Positions 8,148 through 16,346 of a stretch of 21,039 bases of DNA are shown here, piece by piece. Location: assembly GCA_003819975.1 (NCBI GenBank), contig RPPU01000009.1:1-21039 (forward strand), in the 5' to 3' direction. A program made the position numbers and the translations under genes. Below the pieces are notes generated by a model. The model saw only the letters and a list, made by a program, of their open reading frames with translations, made no database searches and was not told where the DNA came from. The number at the start of each line of letters is the position of its first letter. Position 1 is the stretch's first letter. Origin of the DNA: Desulfobacteraceae bacterium (GTDB lineage Bacteria > Desulfobacterota > DSM-4660 > Desulfatiglandales > HGW-15).

Positions 8148-8177
8148 TTGCATAGGGCACAAATGTACTATACACAT
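8148..8177 (+). promoter_or_regulatory. lexA promoter with candidate LexA operator
   Basis: TTGCAT (8148-8153) and TATACA (8169-8174) form a plausible promoter with a 15-base spacer. Overlapping the -10 is the inverted repeat TGTA-CTA-TACA (8164-8174), extendable to ATGT...ACAT (8163-8177). LexA commonly represses its own gene, so this is the natural candidate for its box; the wording differs from the E. coli CTGT-N8-ACAG box. Confidence 0.45.
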
Positions 8178-8182
8178 GGAGC

Positions 8183-8803
8183 ATGAAACCGGGAACCTTA
8201 ACCCCTAAACAAAAGCAGGTATTTGATTTTATCTGCGCGTTTCAAAAGGAACATGGCGCTCCGCCCTCTTTGCGTGAAATGGCTCGCCATCTTGGCTTAA
8301 AAAGTCTCCATACCGTGCAACAACACTTGCGTTTGATTTGCCAAAAAGGTTATCTCCGCCTCCATCCCGGTAAAGCCCGCGGCATCACGATTTGTGTTGA
8401 CGCCGATCTTCGTAAAAATATCCCTTTTTCGGTTCCCCTGATCGGCAGCGTGGCAGCCGGCTTGCCCATTTTGGCCGATGAAAATATCATTGATTATCTT
8501 GCACTCGACCCCTCTCTTTTTAAGGAGCCGGATCTTTTTACCCTGCGGGTCAAAGGCGACAGCATGCAGGGCATAGGCGTTTTAGACGGCGACTATGTCG
8601 TAGTCCGTCGCCAGTCCCAAGCCCATCCCGGTGATGTGGTAGTGGCGATTATCGAAGAAGAAGCAACCCTTAAACGTTTTATAATCGAGGAAGATAAAAT
8701 CATTCTCCGGGCTGAAAACCCGGCTTATGCCGATATCGTTATCCCGCCGGGGCAACCGACCTGGATCGCCGGGAAAATGATCGGATTGATCCGGAAGTGC
8801 TAA
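8183..8803 (+). CDS. lexA: LexA repressor (SOS response)
   Basis: A 206-residue LexA of full length. The N-terminal winged-helix domain spans about residues 1-70 (LTPKQKQVFDFI, PPSLREMARHLGL, HTVQQHLRLICQKGYL). The C-terminal S24 peptidase domain follows. The autocleavage site Ala92-Gly93 lies in GSVAAGLP, the catalytic Ser127 in GDSMQG and the catalytic Lys164 in EATLKRF. RecA-stimulated self-cleavage inactivates the repressor and induces DNA-repair genes. The ATG has GGAG only one base upstream, too close for normal use, and the predicted transcript start is about two bases before the ATG, so a leaderless message is possible. uvrA, a classical SOS gene, follows 117 bp later in the same direction. 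Confidence 0.95.
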   Translation: MKPGTLTPKQKQVFDFICAFQKEHGAPPSLREMARHLGLKSLHTVQQHLRLICQKGYLRLHPGKARGITICVDADLRKNIPFSVPLIGSVAAGLPILADENIIDYLALDPSLFKEPDLFTLRVKGDSMQGIGVLDGDYVVVRRQSQAHPGDVVVAIIEEEATLKRFIIEEDKIILRAENPAYADIVIPPGQPTWIAGKMIGLIRKC

Positions 8804-8839
8804 ATAAAAATTACCTCCTTGGCGGTGTTTTCGCCTGAA

Positions 8840-8874
8840 GGGGATGGCAAGGTTGCAAAAATCTTGTCATCCCC
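8840..8874 (+). terminator. Hairpin between lexA and uvrA
   Basis: GGGGATGGCAAG (8840-8851) pairs with CTTGTCATCCCC (8863-8874), 12 pairs including one G-T, around an 11-base loop. Only GTTTAAA follows, so termination may be incomplete and some read-through from lexA into uvrA is possible. Confidence 0.45.
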
Positions 8875-8920
8875 GTTTAAATGAAACCCTGAATATACTT
8901 TCTCTTACAGGATTAGCTAC

Positions 8921-11824
8921 ATGAATAATAAAGCCAAGTCATCTCCGTTAAAAAACAGCTCAACACGCGCCAAGGAACTGGACCGCCTGATCGTCAAAGG
9001 CGCCCGCGAACACAACCTCAAGCGTATTGATGTGGAGCTGCCCAAAAAAAAATTGAACGTCATCACCGGCGTTTCCGGTTCCGGCAAGTCCAGTTTGGCG
9101 TTTGACACCATCTTTGCTGAAGGCCAGCGCCGTTACACCGAATCCCTTTCCGCCTATGCCCGCCAATTTCTGGGCCAGATGGAAAAACCCAAATACGACA
9201 CCATCCGCGGTTTGGCGCCCACCATCTCGATCGAACAAAAATCGGCCTCCAAAAACCCGCGCTCAACGGTCGGCACCATCACTGAAATATACGATTACCT
9301 GCGCGTGTTGTTCGCCCGCGTGGGCGTGCAATATTGCTATAAATGCGGAAAAAAAGTCGGCCGGGGCGACGCCGCCGGCATGGTGGAGCAAATCCTGGCC
9401 CTGCCCGTAACGACCAAAATTCTACTCTTGTCGCCCCTGATCGAGAACCGCAAAGGCGAACACAAGGAGCTCTTCGACGAACTTAAACGCGAAGGTTTTG
9501 TGCGCGTACGTATCGACGGCGTGGTGCGTGAGCTGACCGATATCCAGACCCTGGCCAAACACAAGAAACACAATATTGAGGTGGTGGTGGACCGCTTGGT
9601 CATCGGCCCGACACCCGCTTTCCGCAAGCGCCTGACCGACTCGGTCGAAACCGCCCTCAAATTGGGCAAAGGCCAATTGGTGGTGCATATCCTGGACCGT
9701 GAAGATTTGCGCATGAGCGAAGCGCGCTCCTGCTGCCGGATCGCCTACCCGGAGCTCGACCCGCCGCTTTTCTCTTTCAACGCCCCCAAAGGCATGTGCC
9801 CGGAATGCAACGGCCTGGGCACGGTGCTCGCCATGGATGAAAGCAAAGTCGTACCGGACCGGGACCTCACGATCCGCGCGGGCGCCGTTACCCCCTGGCG
9901 CAACTATTTTATGTTCGCCGAGGTGCGCGAAAACTCCTGGGGCCTGAATAAACTCAAGGCCATGGAAAAACAGTGGGGTCTGGATTACGACACCCCCTGG
10001 AAAAATCTACCCAAAAAACAACGCGACCTGATCCTCTACGGTTCCAACGGCCGCAAGCTGACGGTCAACTGGAACTCGGAAAGCATTCAAGGAGCGGTCA
10101 CCACCGAGCATGAAGGCCTCTTGAACGCCATGATGCGCCGTTACCTGCAGACCCGCTCCGAAGCGGCCAAAAATTATTATGCCAAGTTTTTATCCGCCAA
10201 CCTTTGCCCGGCCTGCGACGGCTTGCGTTTAAAGCCGGAAGTTCTGCATGTGCGCGTGGAAGGCAAATCCATCATCGATATCACTTCCATGACCATCGGA
10301 GAAACCCATGATTTCCTGACCTCCCTGCAATGGACCGGAAGCAAAGCAATGATCGCCGGCGAACTCCTGAAGGAGATCATCAGTCGTCTGCGTTTTCTGA
10401 TCAATGTCGGCTTGAATTATCTTTCCCTGGACCGCAAAGGCCCGAGTCTTTCCGGCGGCGAATCCCAACGCATCCGCCTGGCTTCGCAGATCGGCTCGGA
10501 ACTGACCGGTGTGTTGTATATTCTGGACGAACCCTCCATCGGTCTGCACCAAAAAGACAACCGCAAACTTCTGCAAAGCCTCTGTCACCTGCGGGATATC
10601 GGCAACACTTTGATCGTGGTGGAACACGATCAGGAGACTATTGAAACCGCCGACTGGGTGGTGGACATGGGCCCGGGCGCCGGGCACTTGGGCGGCCAAA
10701 TCGTGGCCGCCGGAACACCCGCTCAGATCCGGAAAAATAAGTTCTCCCTTACCGGCCGTTACCTGAACAATAAAGAGCGGATCGAAATCCCGCCCCAACG
10801 CCGTTCGCCCAAAAGCGCGGGCGACAAATGGGTGACGATCGTCAAGGCCGCCGAAAACAATCTGGCTGAAATCAATGTTCCCATTCCGCTGGGACTGCTG
10901 GTGGCCGTGACCGGCGTTTCCGGCGCCGGCAAATCCACCCTGATCAACCAGATCCTCTACCCGGCCCTGGCCCGCAAGTTGCACGACTCCTCCCTGTCGG
11001 TCGGCAAACATGAAACCATCCGGGGACTGGAGCATCTCGACAAAGTCATCAATATCGATCAACGCGCCATCGGCCGCACGCCGCGCAGCAATCCGGCCAC
11101 CTATACCAAGCTCTTCGATCCCATTCGTGATCTGTTCGCCCTCCTGCCCGAATCGCGCGGCCGCGGTTACAAAAAAGGGCGGTTCAGCTTCAACGTCAAG
11201 GGCGGCCGCTGCGAAGCCTGCCAGGGCGACGGCTATATCCGGGTGGAAATGCACTTCCTGGCCGATGTTTATGTGCCTTGCGAGCAATGCAAAGGGAAAC
11301 GCTTCAACCCGGCCACCCTTGAAATTCTGTATAAAGGCCACTCCATCGCCGATATTCTGAATCTTTCCGTGGCCGAAGCCTATGCGTTGTTCGAAAACCA
11401 CCGTAACATCAAAGCTATTCTGGAAACCCTAATGCAGGTCGGCCTCTCCTATCTCAAACTCGGCCAGCCCGCCACGACCCTTTCGGGCGGCGAAGCCCAG
11501 CGCATCAAACTCTCGCGCGAGCTCTCCAAACGCGACACCGGCCGCACCCTTTATATCCTGGACGAACCGACCACCGGGCTCCATTTCGACGACATCAAAA
11601 AACTGCTGCATGTCCTGCAACGCCTGACCGACGCCGGCAATACCGTCGTCATCATCGAGCACAATCTGGATGTGATTAAAACCGCGGATTGGGTCATTGA
11701 CCTGGGGCCCGAAGGCGGTCATGCCGGCGGCCGCGTCATCGCCGTCGGTTCACCCGAGCAGATTGTCAAATGTGATGAAAGTTATACCGGCAAGTATTTA
11801 AAAAACGTTTTAAAACGAAAATAA
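8921..11824 (+). CDS. uvrA: UvrABC excinuclease subunit A
   Basis: A complete 967-residue UvrA, the damage-recognition ATPase of nucleotide excision repair. The first Walker A GVSGSGKSS is at about residues 50-58, followed by the conserved FAEGQRRYTESLSAYARQFL. Zinc-binding cysteine pairs occur at CYKCGKK and CPECNGLG. The first ABC signature LSGGESQRIRLASQIGS (about 510) is followed by LYILDEPSIGLHQ. The second nucleotide-binding domain has GVSGAGKST (about 665), the zinc module CEACQGDG...CEQCKGKRFN (from about 763), LSGGEAQRIKLSREL (about 854) and LYILDEPTTGLH. The ATG has AGGA eight bases upstream. It works with UvrB and UvrC, which are not in this window. No copy of the lexA-type inverted repeat is evident in its upstream region. 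Confidence 0.97.
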   Translation: MNNKAKSSPLKNSSTRAKELDRLIVKGAREHNLKRIDVELPKKKLNVITGVSGSGKSSLAFDTIFAEGQRRYTESLSAYARQFLGQMEKPKYDTIRGLAPTISIEQKSASKNPRSTVGTITEIYDYLRVLFARVGVQYCYKCGKKVGRGDAAGMVEQILALPVTTKILLLSPLIENRKGEHKELFDELKREGFVRVRIDGVVRELTDIQTLAKHKKHNIEVVVDRLVIGPTPAFRKRLTDSVETALKLGKGQLVVHILDREDLRMSEARSCCRIAYPELDPPLFSFNAPKGMCPECNGLGTVLAMDESKVVPDRDLTIRAGAVTPWRNYFMFAEVRENSWGLNKLKAMEKQWGLDYDTPWKNLPKKQRDLILYGSNGRKLTVNWNSESIQGAVTTEHEGLLNAMMRRYLQTRSEAAKNYYAKFLSANLCPACDGLRLKPEVLHVRVEGKSIIDITSMTIGETHDFLTSLQWTGSKAMIAGELLKEIISRLRFLINVGLNYLSLDRKGPSLSGGESQRIRLASQIGSELTGVLYILDEPSIGLHQKDNRKLLQSLCHLRDIGNTLIVVEHDQETIETADWVVDMGPGAGHLGGQIVAAGTPAQIRKNKFSLTGRYLNNKERIEIPPQRRSPKSAGDKWVTIVKAAENNLAEINVPIPLGLLVAVTGVSGAGKSTLINQILYPALARKLHDSSLSVGKHETIRGLEHLDKVINIDQRAIGRTPRSNPATYTKLFDPIRDLFALLPESRGRGYKKGRFSFNVKGGRCEACQGDGYIRVEMHFLADVYVPCEQCKGKRFNPATLEILYKGHSIADILNLSVAEAYALFENHRNIKAILETLMQVGLSYLKLGQPATTLSGGEAQRIKLSRELSKRDTGRTLYILDEPTTGLHFDDIKKLLHVLQRLTDAGNTVVIIEHNLDVIKTADWVIDLGPEGGHAGGRVIAVGSPEQIVKCDESYTGKYLKNVLKRK

Positions 11825-12694
11825 AATCAAAACTCGTTACCTCCCGGAAAACGAGATGCCGCCTTTCACGTCATTTTATTAAATTTAGACCTAATAGCTC
11901 ATAACAAACGTGACATAGGTTTTGAGCTTAAGGTCATATTACAAGCATTTTAAATCCTCTCTGTCTCTCCTTTTCAAAGGAGAGAACCCATGGATACTGT
12001 TCTCCTTGTTTTGATGTCCTACTCGTTTTAATGCTGGTTTAGCCGAAGAATGCCCAACGGCTTTGCTGTTTTTCTTGAAAAAATCGGAAGAAGTCCCCCT
12101 CTTTTTTTTGAACCCATCAAAGGGGACCTGATGCTCGGTTCTTTTCCCTCCCCTTGCGCTGCACATGCCCTATAACTTTTGCCGGACACAGGGGTCATAA
12201 AGATCGACCTTTTAAAATTACATGAAAATTTAATAAATTAGTCTCTCAACCCTTGATGAGAGGGTTCACAACTTTTATGAATCGCAAAAGTTGTTACACG
12301 GGGAACACAGAGAGAATAAAAGAAAGCAGGTTATTTAACCTCCGATTCCGCGCAGCGCGTGACAGATAGCCACAAACAAAATTATGAGGCATTGATTATT
12401 ATAAGCGGACTGTGCAAAAAAACCGAACAAGCCTCGCAGACTCCGTCCTGAGCCTGCCGAAGGAGCTGATTGTTATTCGTTCCGCAGTCGCGGGACGAAT
12501 AGATATAAAATCTCATCCTTCTTGGTCTGTCTAAAGTCTGCGGTAAAAAAAGATTTAATTACCCCCTGTGTCTAGTGGTTGACTTATGGGTAAAGATCAA
12601 CCCTTTGCGGGAGGGATGAAGGGAGGGGTTCCGGTTCATCCGGGTTGAGTGTTTCTCCATAACGCAGAATATCCCGCACCCTTCCCCGGAACGA
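11825..12694. other. Palindrome-rich non-coding region of about 870 bp
   Basis: No convincing gene: a 75-residue leftward frame at 11939-12166 spans a perfect hairpin and has no family look. Palindromes are frequent. They include CTCTCCTTT/AAAGGAGAG (11965-11984), CAACTTTT/AAAAGTTG (12269-12293), GGTTATTTAACC (12329-12340), and ATTCGTTCCGC/GCGGGACGAAT (12475-12500, one G-T pair). GACACAGGGG (12185-12194) is inverted at 12563-12572. The phrase CCTGAGCCTGCCGAAGGAG (about 12447-12465) is a wording met between genes in many bacterial genomes. This may be a nest of REP-like repeats or the remains of mobile elements. Confidence 0.5.
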
Positions 12695-13756
12695 TCACGG
12701 CAGCGTTCCATTCAGAACAAAATTTCCGTCATCATCCATATCCACCGCGGTGTTTTTGAAATCATGCCGGGAAAGATCCCGGATGAATGAAATGCTGTTC
12801 TTCTCTGCATCAAGCGTCGGAATGCCGTTAGGGCCGATGATAAGGGGTATGATCTTACCGCCCATCTGTTGTCCGCTGGCGTTAAAAACGAGCTCAAGAA
12901 TAACCGAATATTTCAGTTCGCTTTTAATCGACAAAGCCCCCCCATAACCCATAAAATTCCCCAACGAATAGGCGATCGTTTTGTCCCGATACAGCTCCAT
13001 GCCCCTTAAAACATGCGGCCCCGACATGACGACGGCATCGGCTCCATGGTCGATCAGATGATGCGCAAACAGCACGAGATTGCCTCTTCTCTCGCCATAA
13101 AATATTTCCTCTTGATTCTTAACATATTTGGCATTGAGACCTTCCGCGCCGGCATGCGCCGTAACAACAAGAATATCCGCCTCAGCGCGTGCCTTTTTAA
13201 GAAGTTGTTCCGTCTCCGTCTGATTGTGTAAATCGTTAAACATACCTTCGCTATAAAAAAAACCGATAACGGCAATCCGGGTTTGACCGATTGTTTTATA
13301 GGTTATTTGATTTTTAACACCGGTATGATCAATGCCGTACTTTGCGAGATAAGCGATGGTATCTTGAAAACCGCTCTCTCCAAAATCCCTCATATGGTTG
13401 TTTGCGATATGCATGATATCAAAACCGTTCTTCTTCAATAAAAATGGCGTACCGTCCGGGGGAAATCGAAAAGCGAAAGTATTGCGTCCGGGAGCCAATA
13501 TTTTCATCAGATTCCGGCTGGAGGTTATCGGTCCTTCCAAATTCCCTATCAATAAATCTTTGTCCTGAAGTAAAGCAGTCACCGGATCCAATAAATCCGC
13601 GATTTTCGAGGGGATCGGGAAAGCATCTTTCGGGAAATCGGAATAAGCGACGATGTCCCCCACAAATTTGATTTTAATCGGATTCTCCTGGGCGGATACA
13701 AGGGCGGCAGAATAAATGAATAGTGCGGTCATAAATATAAATTTGATAGATCTCAT
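12695..13756 (-). CDS. Exported CapA family protein (poly-gamma-glutamate capsule type)
   Basis: A 353-residue member of the CapA/PgsA family, calcineurin-like phosphoesterase superfamily. The ATG at 13756 is chosen because GGGAG lies nine bases upstream and it gives a clean signal peptide (MRSIKFIFMTALFIYSAALV, cut after SAQ); the frame extends further up only by chance. Metal-site and fold motifs are visible: GDI at 33-35, GNLEGP at about 71-76, IANNHMRDFGESGF at about 118-131, TAHAGAE, and GADAVVMSGPHVLRG followed by IAYSLGNFMGYGG. CapA proteins take part in poly-gamma-glutamate capsule formation in some bacteria, but most homologues are uncharacterised. No capB or capC is nearby, so a capsule role is uncertain. 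Confidence 0.87.
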   Translation of the reverse strand: MRSIKFIFMTALFIYSAALVSAQENPIKIKFVGDIVAYSDFPKDAFPIPSKIADLLDPVTALLQDKDLLIGNLEGPITSSRNLMKILAPGRNTFAFRFPPDGTPFLLKKNGFDIMHIANNHMRDFGESGFQDTIAYLAKYGIDHTGVKNQITYKTIGQTRIAVIGFFYSEGMFNDLHNQTETEQLLKKARAEADILVVTAHAGAEGLNAKYVKNQEEIFYGERRGNLVLFAHHLIDHGADAVVMSGPHVLRGMELYRDKTIAYSLGNFMGYGGALSIKSELKYSVILELVFNASGQQMGGKIIPLIIGPNGIPTLDAEKNSISFIRDLSRHDFKNTAVDMDDDGNFVLNGTLP

Positions 13757-13813
13757 GCGATGATTCTCCCTTAAATGCGACGGAACGCATAAAATTAAAA
13801 AATAACGGATCGA

Positions 13814-13842
13814 ATTATAAATGAGACCGAATGACAAGGCAA
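13814..13842 (-). promoter_or_regulatory. Promoter for the CapA-type gene
   Basis: On the minus strand TTGCCT (13842-13837) is 17 bases from a perfect TATAAT (13819-13814). The predicted start near 13807 leaves a leader of about 50 bases. Confidence 0.55.
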
Positions 13843-14012
13843 ATAAATAATTTTTATCGACCGGAATCATGACCCCCGACCGCAACCTCGATCCCGGCCC
13901 GGCTTGCCGCCTGGCCGAACGGATGGCTTTCTCAACGGGCACGCTGAAATTCTTTCGAGATGACGCGGATTAGTATTTGCAATGCTGATCGATTTATTGT
14001 ATTCTCAAGGTT

Positions 14013-14681
14013 ATGTTTAAATTCAATCCAATCGTCTTCGAACAAACAACCGCCGCTACCGACCTGCTGCTCGGCCTGCTTGCCTTAGGAATGTTCCTGG
14101 CCTTGCACCGATTAAAAATCGCTGATAGCTTAAAACAAAAATACTGGATGAGCATGTACGCCTTTTTGGCCGGAGCCTCCATTTTGGGAGCCATAGCCCA
14201 TGGGTTCGCGATGAACAAAACCTCGAATTATATACTTTGGTACCCTCTTTACTTTAGTCTGGCCGGTGTGATCGTTTTTTTCCTGATCGGTGCCGTTCAC
14301 GAACTGGGCGGCCGAAACCTGTCGCAAAAAATACTTCCCTGGTTTGCGTTGTTGGCCTTTGTGGTTTATCTCTTTACGGCCATACCCGATTCGTTTTTGC
14401 TCTTTATCATCTATGAAGGTCTTGGGATGCTCGCTTCCTTGGGAATTTTCATCTATCTCTTTATCCGCGACCGGGAAAAAAGAGCCCTTTGGATGATTGC
14501 GGGCATTATCGTGACCATAGGCGCGGCCGCTGTCCAGGCCTTAGGACCTTTTCAGTGGCGCCTGATCTGGACATTCGATCACAACGGCCTTTTTCATTTG
14601 ATCCAGATACCGGGAATGATTTTAATCTTTACGGCGATTTGGAATTCTTTAAACAATAGGGATCTGCCGACTTCGCCATAG
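14013..14681 (+). CDS. Seven-helix integral membrane protein, ceramidase/CREST-like pattern
   Basis: A 222-residue protein with about seven hydrophobic segments. Polar residues conserved in appearance sit inside the helices: E10 and D17 in FEQTTAATD, H63 in LGAIAHGF, and DHNGLFHLIQ near the C-terminus (D189, H190, H195). This spacing recalls small seven-helix families related to the CREST hydrolases (alkaline ceramidases, PAQR receptors), such as the DUF6962-type proteins. Enzymatic function is inference only. The upstream signals are TTGCAA-N17-TATTCT ending about eight bases before the ATG, plus AAGG three bases before it, so the transcript may be nearly leaderless. The stop codon is the first base of a 28-bp palindrome. 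Confidence 0.75.
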   Translation: MFKFNPIVFEQTTAATDLLLGLLALGMFLALHRLKIADSLKQKYWMSMYAFLAGASILGAIAHGFAMNKTSNYILWYPLYFSLAGVIVFFLIGAVHELGGRNLSQKILPWFALLAFVVYLFTAIPDSFLLFIIYEGLGMLASLGIFIYLFIRDREKRALWMIAGIIVTIGAAAVQALGPFQWRLIWTFDHNGLFHLIQIPGMILIFTAIWNSLNNRDLPTSP

Positions 14682-14708
14682 TAGGGGTTCAAAATTTTGA
14701 ACCCCTAC
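14681..14708. repeat. Perfect 28-bp palindrome at a stop codon
   Basis: GTAGGGGTTCAAAA (14681-14694) is followed immediately by its exact reverse complement (14695-14708). The first base is the last base of the TAG stop codon. No T-run follows on either strand, so it is not a canonical terminator. The GTAGGGG...CCCCTAC frame is a wording seen in dispersed palindromic repeats of other genomes. Confidence 0.75.
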
Positions 14709-14791
14709 CAACAAAAACGAGAAGACCGGCTTAACTCGGGGGCGAACCATGCGCCCATCACCCGCTCCTTTTCCCAAACAAGGACATATCT

Positions 14792-15235
14792 ATGACCAAA
14801 AAAAAAATTCAGATTCGAGCGTCGACATCGACCGATGTTGACGCCATTGTAGATCTCGTCCGCGAACATGCCGCCGGAGCCGGGGAAACCAGCCCCGTCT
14901 GTGCTGCCTATATCGCGAACTACCTGCAATCACCTCAAAACCGTATTCTCCTGGCTGAGATGAATAAACGCATTCTCGGCCTGCTCAGTTATTCCATTCG
15001 TCCCGATCTTTATCATGCCGCCGACTCTTGCTTGATCGAGGAATTGATTGTGGAAAAGAGCGCCCGCGAACAAGGCATTGCCGGCGCGCTTATGGAGGAA
15101 CTGATCCGACTCTTGGATAAAAAAACCTGTGTCGAACTTTCCGTCTCAGTCATGGCCGACAACGCTTCCGCCATCCGTTTTTACAAATCCCACGGCCTGG
15201 TTGACGAATCCCTGTATCTGGAAAGGCATCTTTAG
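14792..15235 (+). CDS. GNAT family N-acetyltransferase
   Basis: A 147-residue single-domain acetyltransferase. AAGGA lies eight bases before the ATG. The GNAT core is visible as IQIRASTSTDVDAIVDLVREH, ILLAEMNKRILGLLSYSI, the acetyl-CoA loop LIEELIVEKSAREQGIAGALMEEL (R.QGIA), and a C-terminal motif B (NASAIRFYKSHGLVDE) close to that of amine acetyltransferases. The substrate is unknown. It shares little visible identity with the other GNAT gene in the window. It is followed 84 bp later by the redox-protein gene in the same direction and may be co-transcribed with it. Confidence 0.88.
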   Translation: MTKKKIQIRASTSTDVDAIVDLVREHAAGAGETSPVCAAYIANYLQSPQNRILLAEMNKRILGLLSYSIRPDLYHAADSCLIEELIVEKSAREQGIAGALMEELIRLLDKKTCVELSVSVMADNASAIRFYKSHGLVDESLYLERHL

Positions 15236-15319
15236 CCGCTTTTTTGACTTCCCAACTCCAAAAATAGACCCAAAATGGAATCACTCATTCCAAAAATTGA
15301 TTAGAGAAAGGATAGGAAC

Positions 15320-15754
15320 ATGGTTGCGAATACCGCAGAATGGATCCAATCACTCGTCTCGAAATATTATCGGCAGGACGATCTCAACTGCGCCACCACG
15401 ACACTCAAGGTTTTGGCGGAAAAATTTAATATACCTTTGCAGCAACAGGTCATTGACGCCGCCCTCGCCATGCACGGCGCCGGAAAATACGGCACCCAAT
15501 GCGGTTTGGTGGAAGGCGCCTTGATGTTTATGGGGATTTACGGCAGAGTGAACCACATTCCCGATCAAACCATTGTGGATATTTGCCGGGAGTTCGCCGG
15601 CAAGTTCGAAATCCAATTCAAAAGCCTGCAATGCCGCATATTACGGCCGCAAGGTTTTCACCCGGATAATCCGCCCCATCTCTGCGAGCCCCTCACCTAC
15701 CGGACCATCCAATTCTCAATCGATTTTATTTTCATTTTTTATCGGCCAGGGTAA
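15320..15754 (+). CDS. C_GCAxxG_C_C family redox protein, C-terminus altered at a junction
   Basis: A 144-residue protein of the C_GCAxxG_C_C family (putative redox-active cysteine proteins). The cysteine pattern is C24 in DLNCATT, C61 in YGTQCGLVEGAL, C105 in KSLQCRIL and C122 in PHLCEPL, with an extra C89. In place of the GCA core it has QCG. Members often occur near electron-transfer genes, but their reaction is unknown. AGGA and AAAGGA lie upstream of the ATG. The last seven residues (FIFYRPG) come from a sequence break: the 138 bases up to 15730 are about 95% identical to a second copy at 17880-18017, and right after the break the two copies differ completely. The stop overlaps the 3' end of the opposite-strand gene by about 20 bp. 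Confidence 0.82.
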   Translation: MVANTAEWIQSLVSKYYRQDDLNCATTTLKVLAEKFNIPLQQQVIDAALAMHGAGKYGTQCGLVEGALMFMGIYGRVNHIPDQTIVDICREFAGKFEIQFKSLQCRILRPQGFHPDNPPHLCEPLTYRTIQFSIDFIFIFYRPG

Positions 15755-16346
15755 GACGCAATTCATGAAGACGCCGCCGCGCGCGGTCAAGGCTGTTGGC
15801 TGCCTGTGCTGCTCTATCGAGTGACCATGCCCCCTGAACGAATCCGCATAATGCCTGATTATAGGCAAGCCCTATTTTAGCAGTAGATCCTCGTTCAGGA
15901 AGAATATCGACTTTAACGGCCTTCTTGCCATAATGCCGGACAAGGTTGAGTAAAGACTCTTTTGGATCGCTAAGCGATTCCGGGTGCTGAGGTATTCGAT
16001 TAAAAGGCACTCCGGAAAACTGAGCAAACCCTTGGCGATCCGCCAGTAACCAAGCTTCGATTTTACGCACCACAACCCGAAAAAGCATCATCTCGGGGAA
16101 AATGACTCTTCCACGCCAATCATTGATTAAAATAGATGGGCATTCGATACGATCAAGATCCGTAAAAAGTAAAACAGGAACAGATCGGGCTATCTTTGTA
16201 AATGAGCGGAGTTCCTTCTTGAGATAGGTATTACCCTTCCGGCCTAGACGCACCGCCACATACATGCTCTGATTTTCCTCTTTGATAAGGCGATCGGCAA
16301 TAGCTTCACTTAAAACATCCTCTGTAGCAACAAAAATTCCCGTCAT
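15732..16346 (-). CDS. TOPRIM/DUF4276-like protein, partner of the AAA ATPase
   Basis: A 204-residue protein starting in a TAATG overlap with the ATPase stop, so translation is coupled. The N-terminal part looks like a TOPRIM-type site: an acidic residue after the first strand (FVATEDVLSE, E9) and the DxD in VLLFTDLDRIECP (D63, D65). A block typical of DUF4276-like proteins follows (FRVVVRKIEAWLLADRQGFAQF, then SDPKESLLNLVRHYGKK and a GS..KIGLAYNQAL end). TOPRIM domains bind Mg and cut or rejoin nucleic acid. Paired ATPase-TOPRIM operons include the anti-phage systems PARIS (AriA/AriB) and RloA/RloB-type AbiL. A nuclease effector role is inferred. The stop lies one base beyond the end of the duplicated redox-gene segment. 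Confidence 0.7.
   Translation of the reverse strand: MTGIFVATEDVLSEAIADRLIKEENQSMYVAVRLGRKGNTYLKKELRSFTKIARSVPVLLFTDLDRIECPSILINDWRGRVIFPEMMLFRVVVRKIEAWLLADRQGFAQFSGVPFNRIPQHPESLSDPKESLLNLVRHYGKKAVKVDILPERGSTAKIGLAYNQALCGFVQGAWSLDRAAQAANSLDRARRRLHELRLTLADKK

Noticed and set aside
10229..11401. Long leftward frame of 390 codons inside uvrA
   Set aside because: It is an antisense shadow produced by uvrA codon use; uvrA is complete with every expected motif.
11939..12166. Leftward 75-residue frame after uvrA
   Set aside because: It spans a perfect hairpin (11965-11984), lacks a ribosome-binding site, and its composition is not protein-like.
12241..12300. GGTTCACAACTT considered as a tRNA T-arm
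   Set aside because: No acceptor stem, anticodon arm or CCA-side pairing can be drawn around it.
14013..14681. Seven-helix protein considered as a rhodopsin or a C-terminal sorting protease
   Set aside because: There is no retinal lysine in the last helix and no CPBP-type EE..R motif or exosortase Cys/Arg/His pattern.
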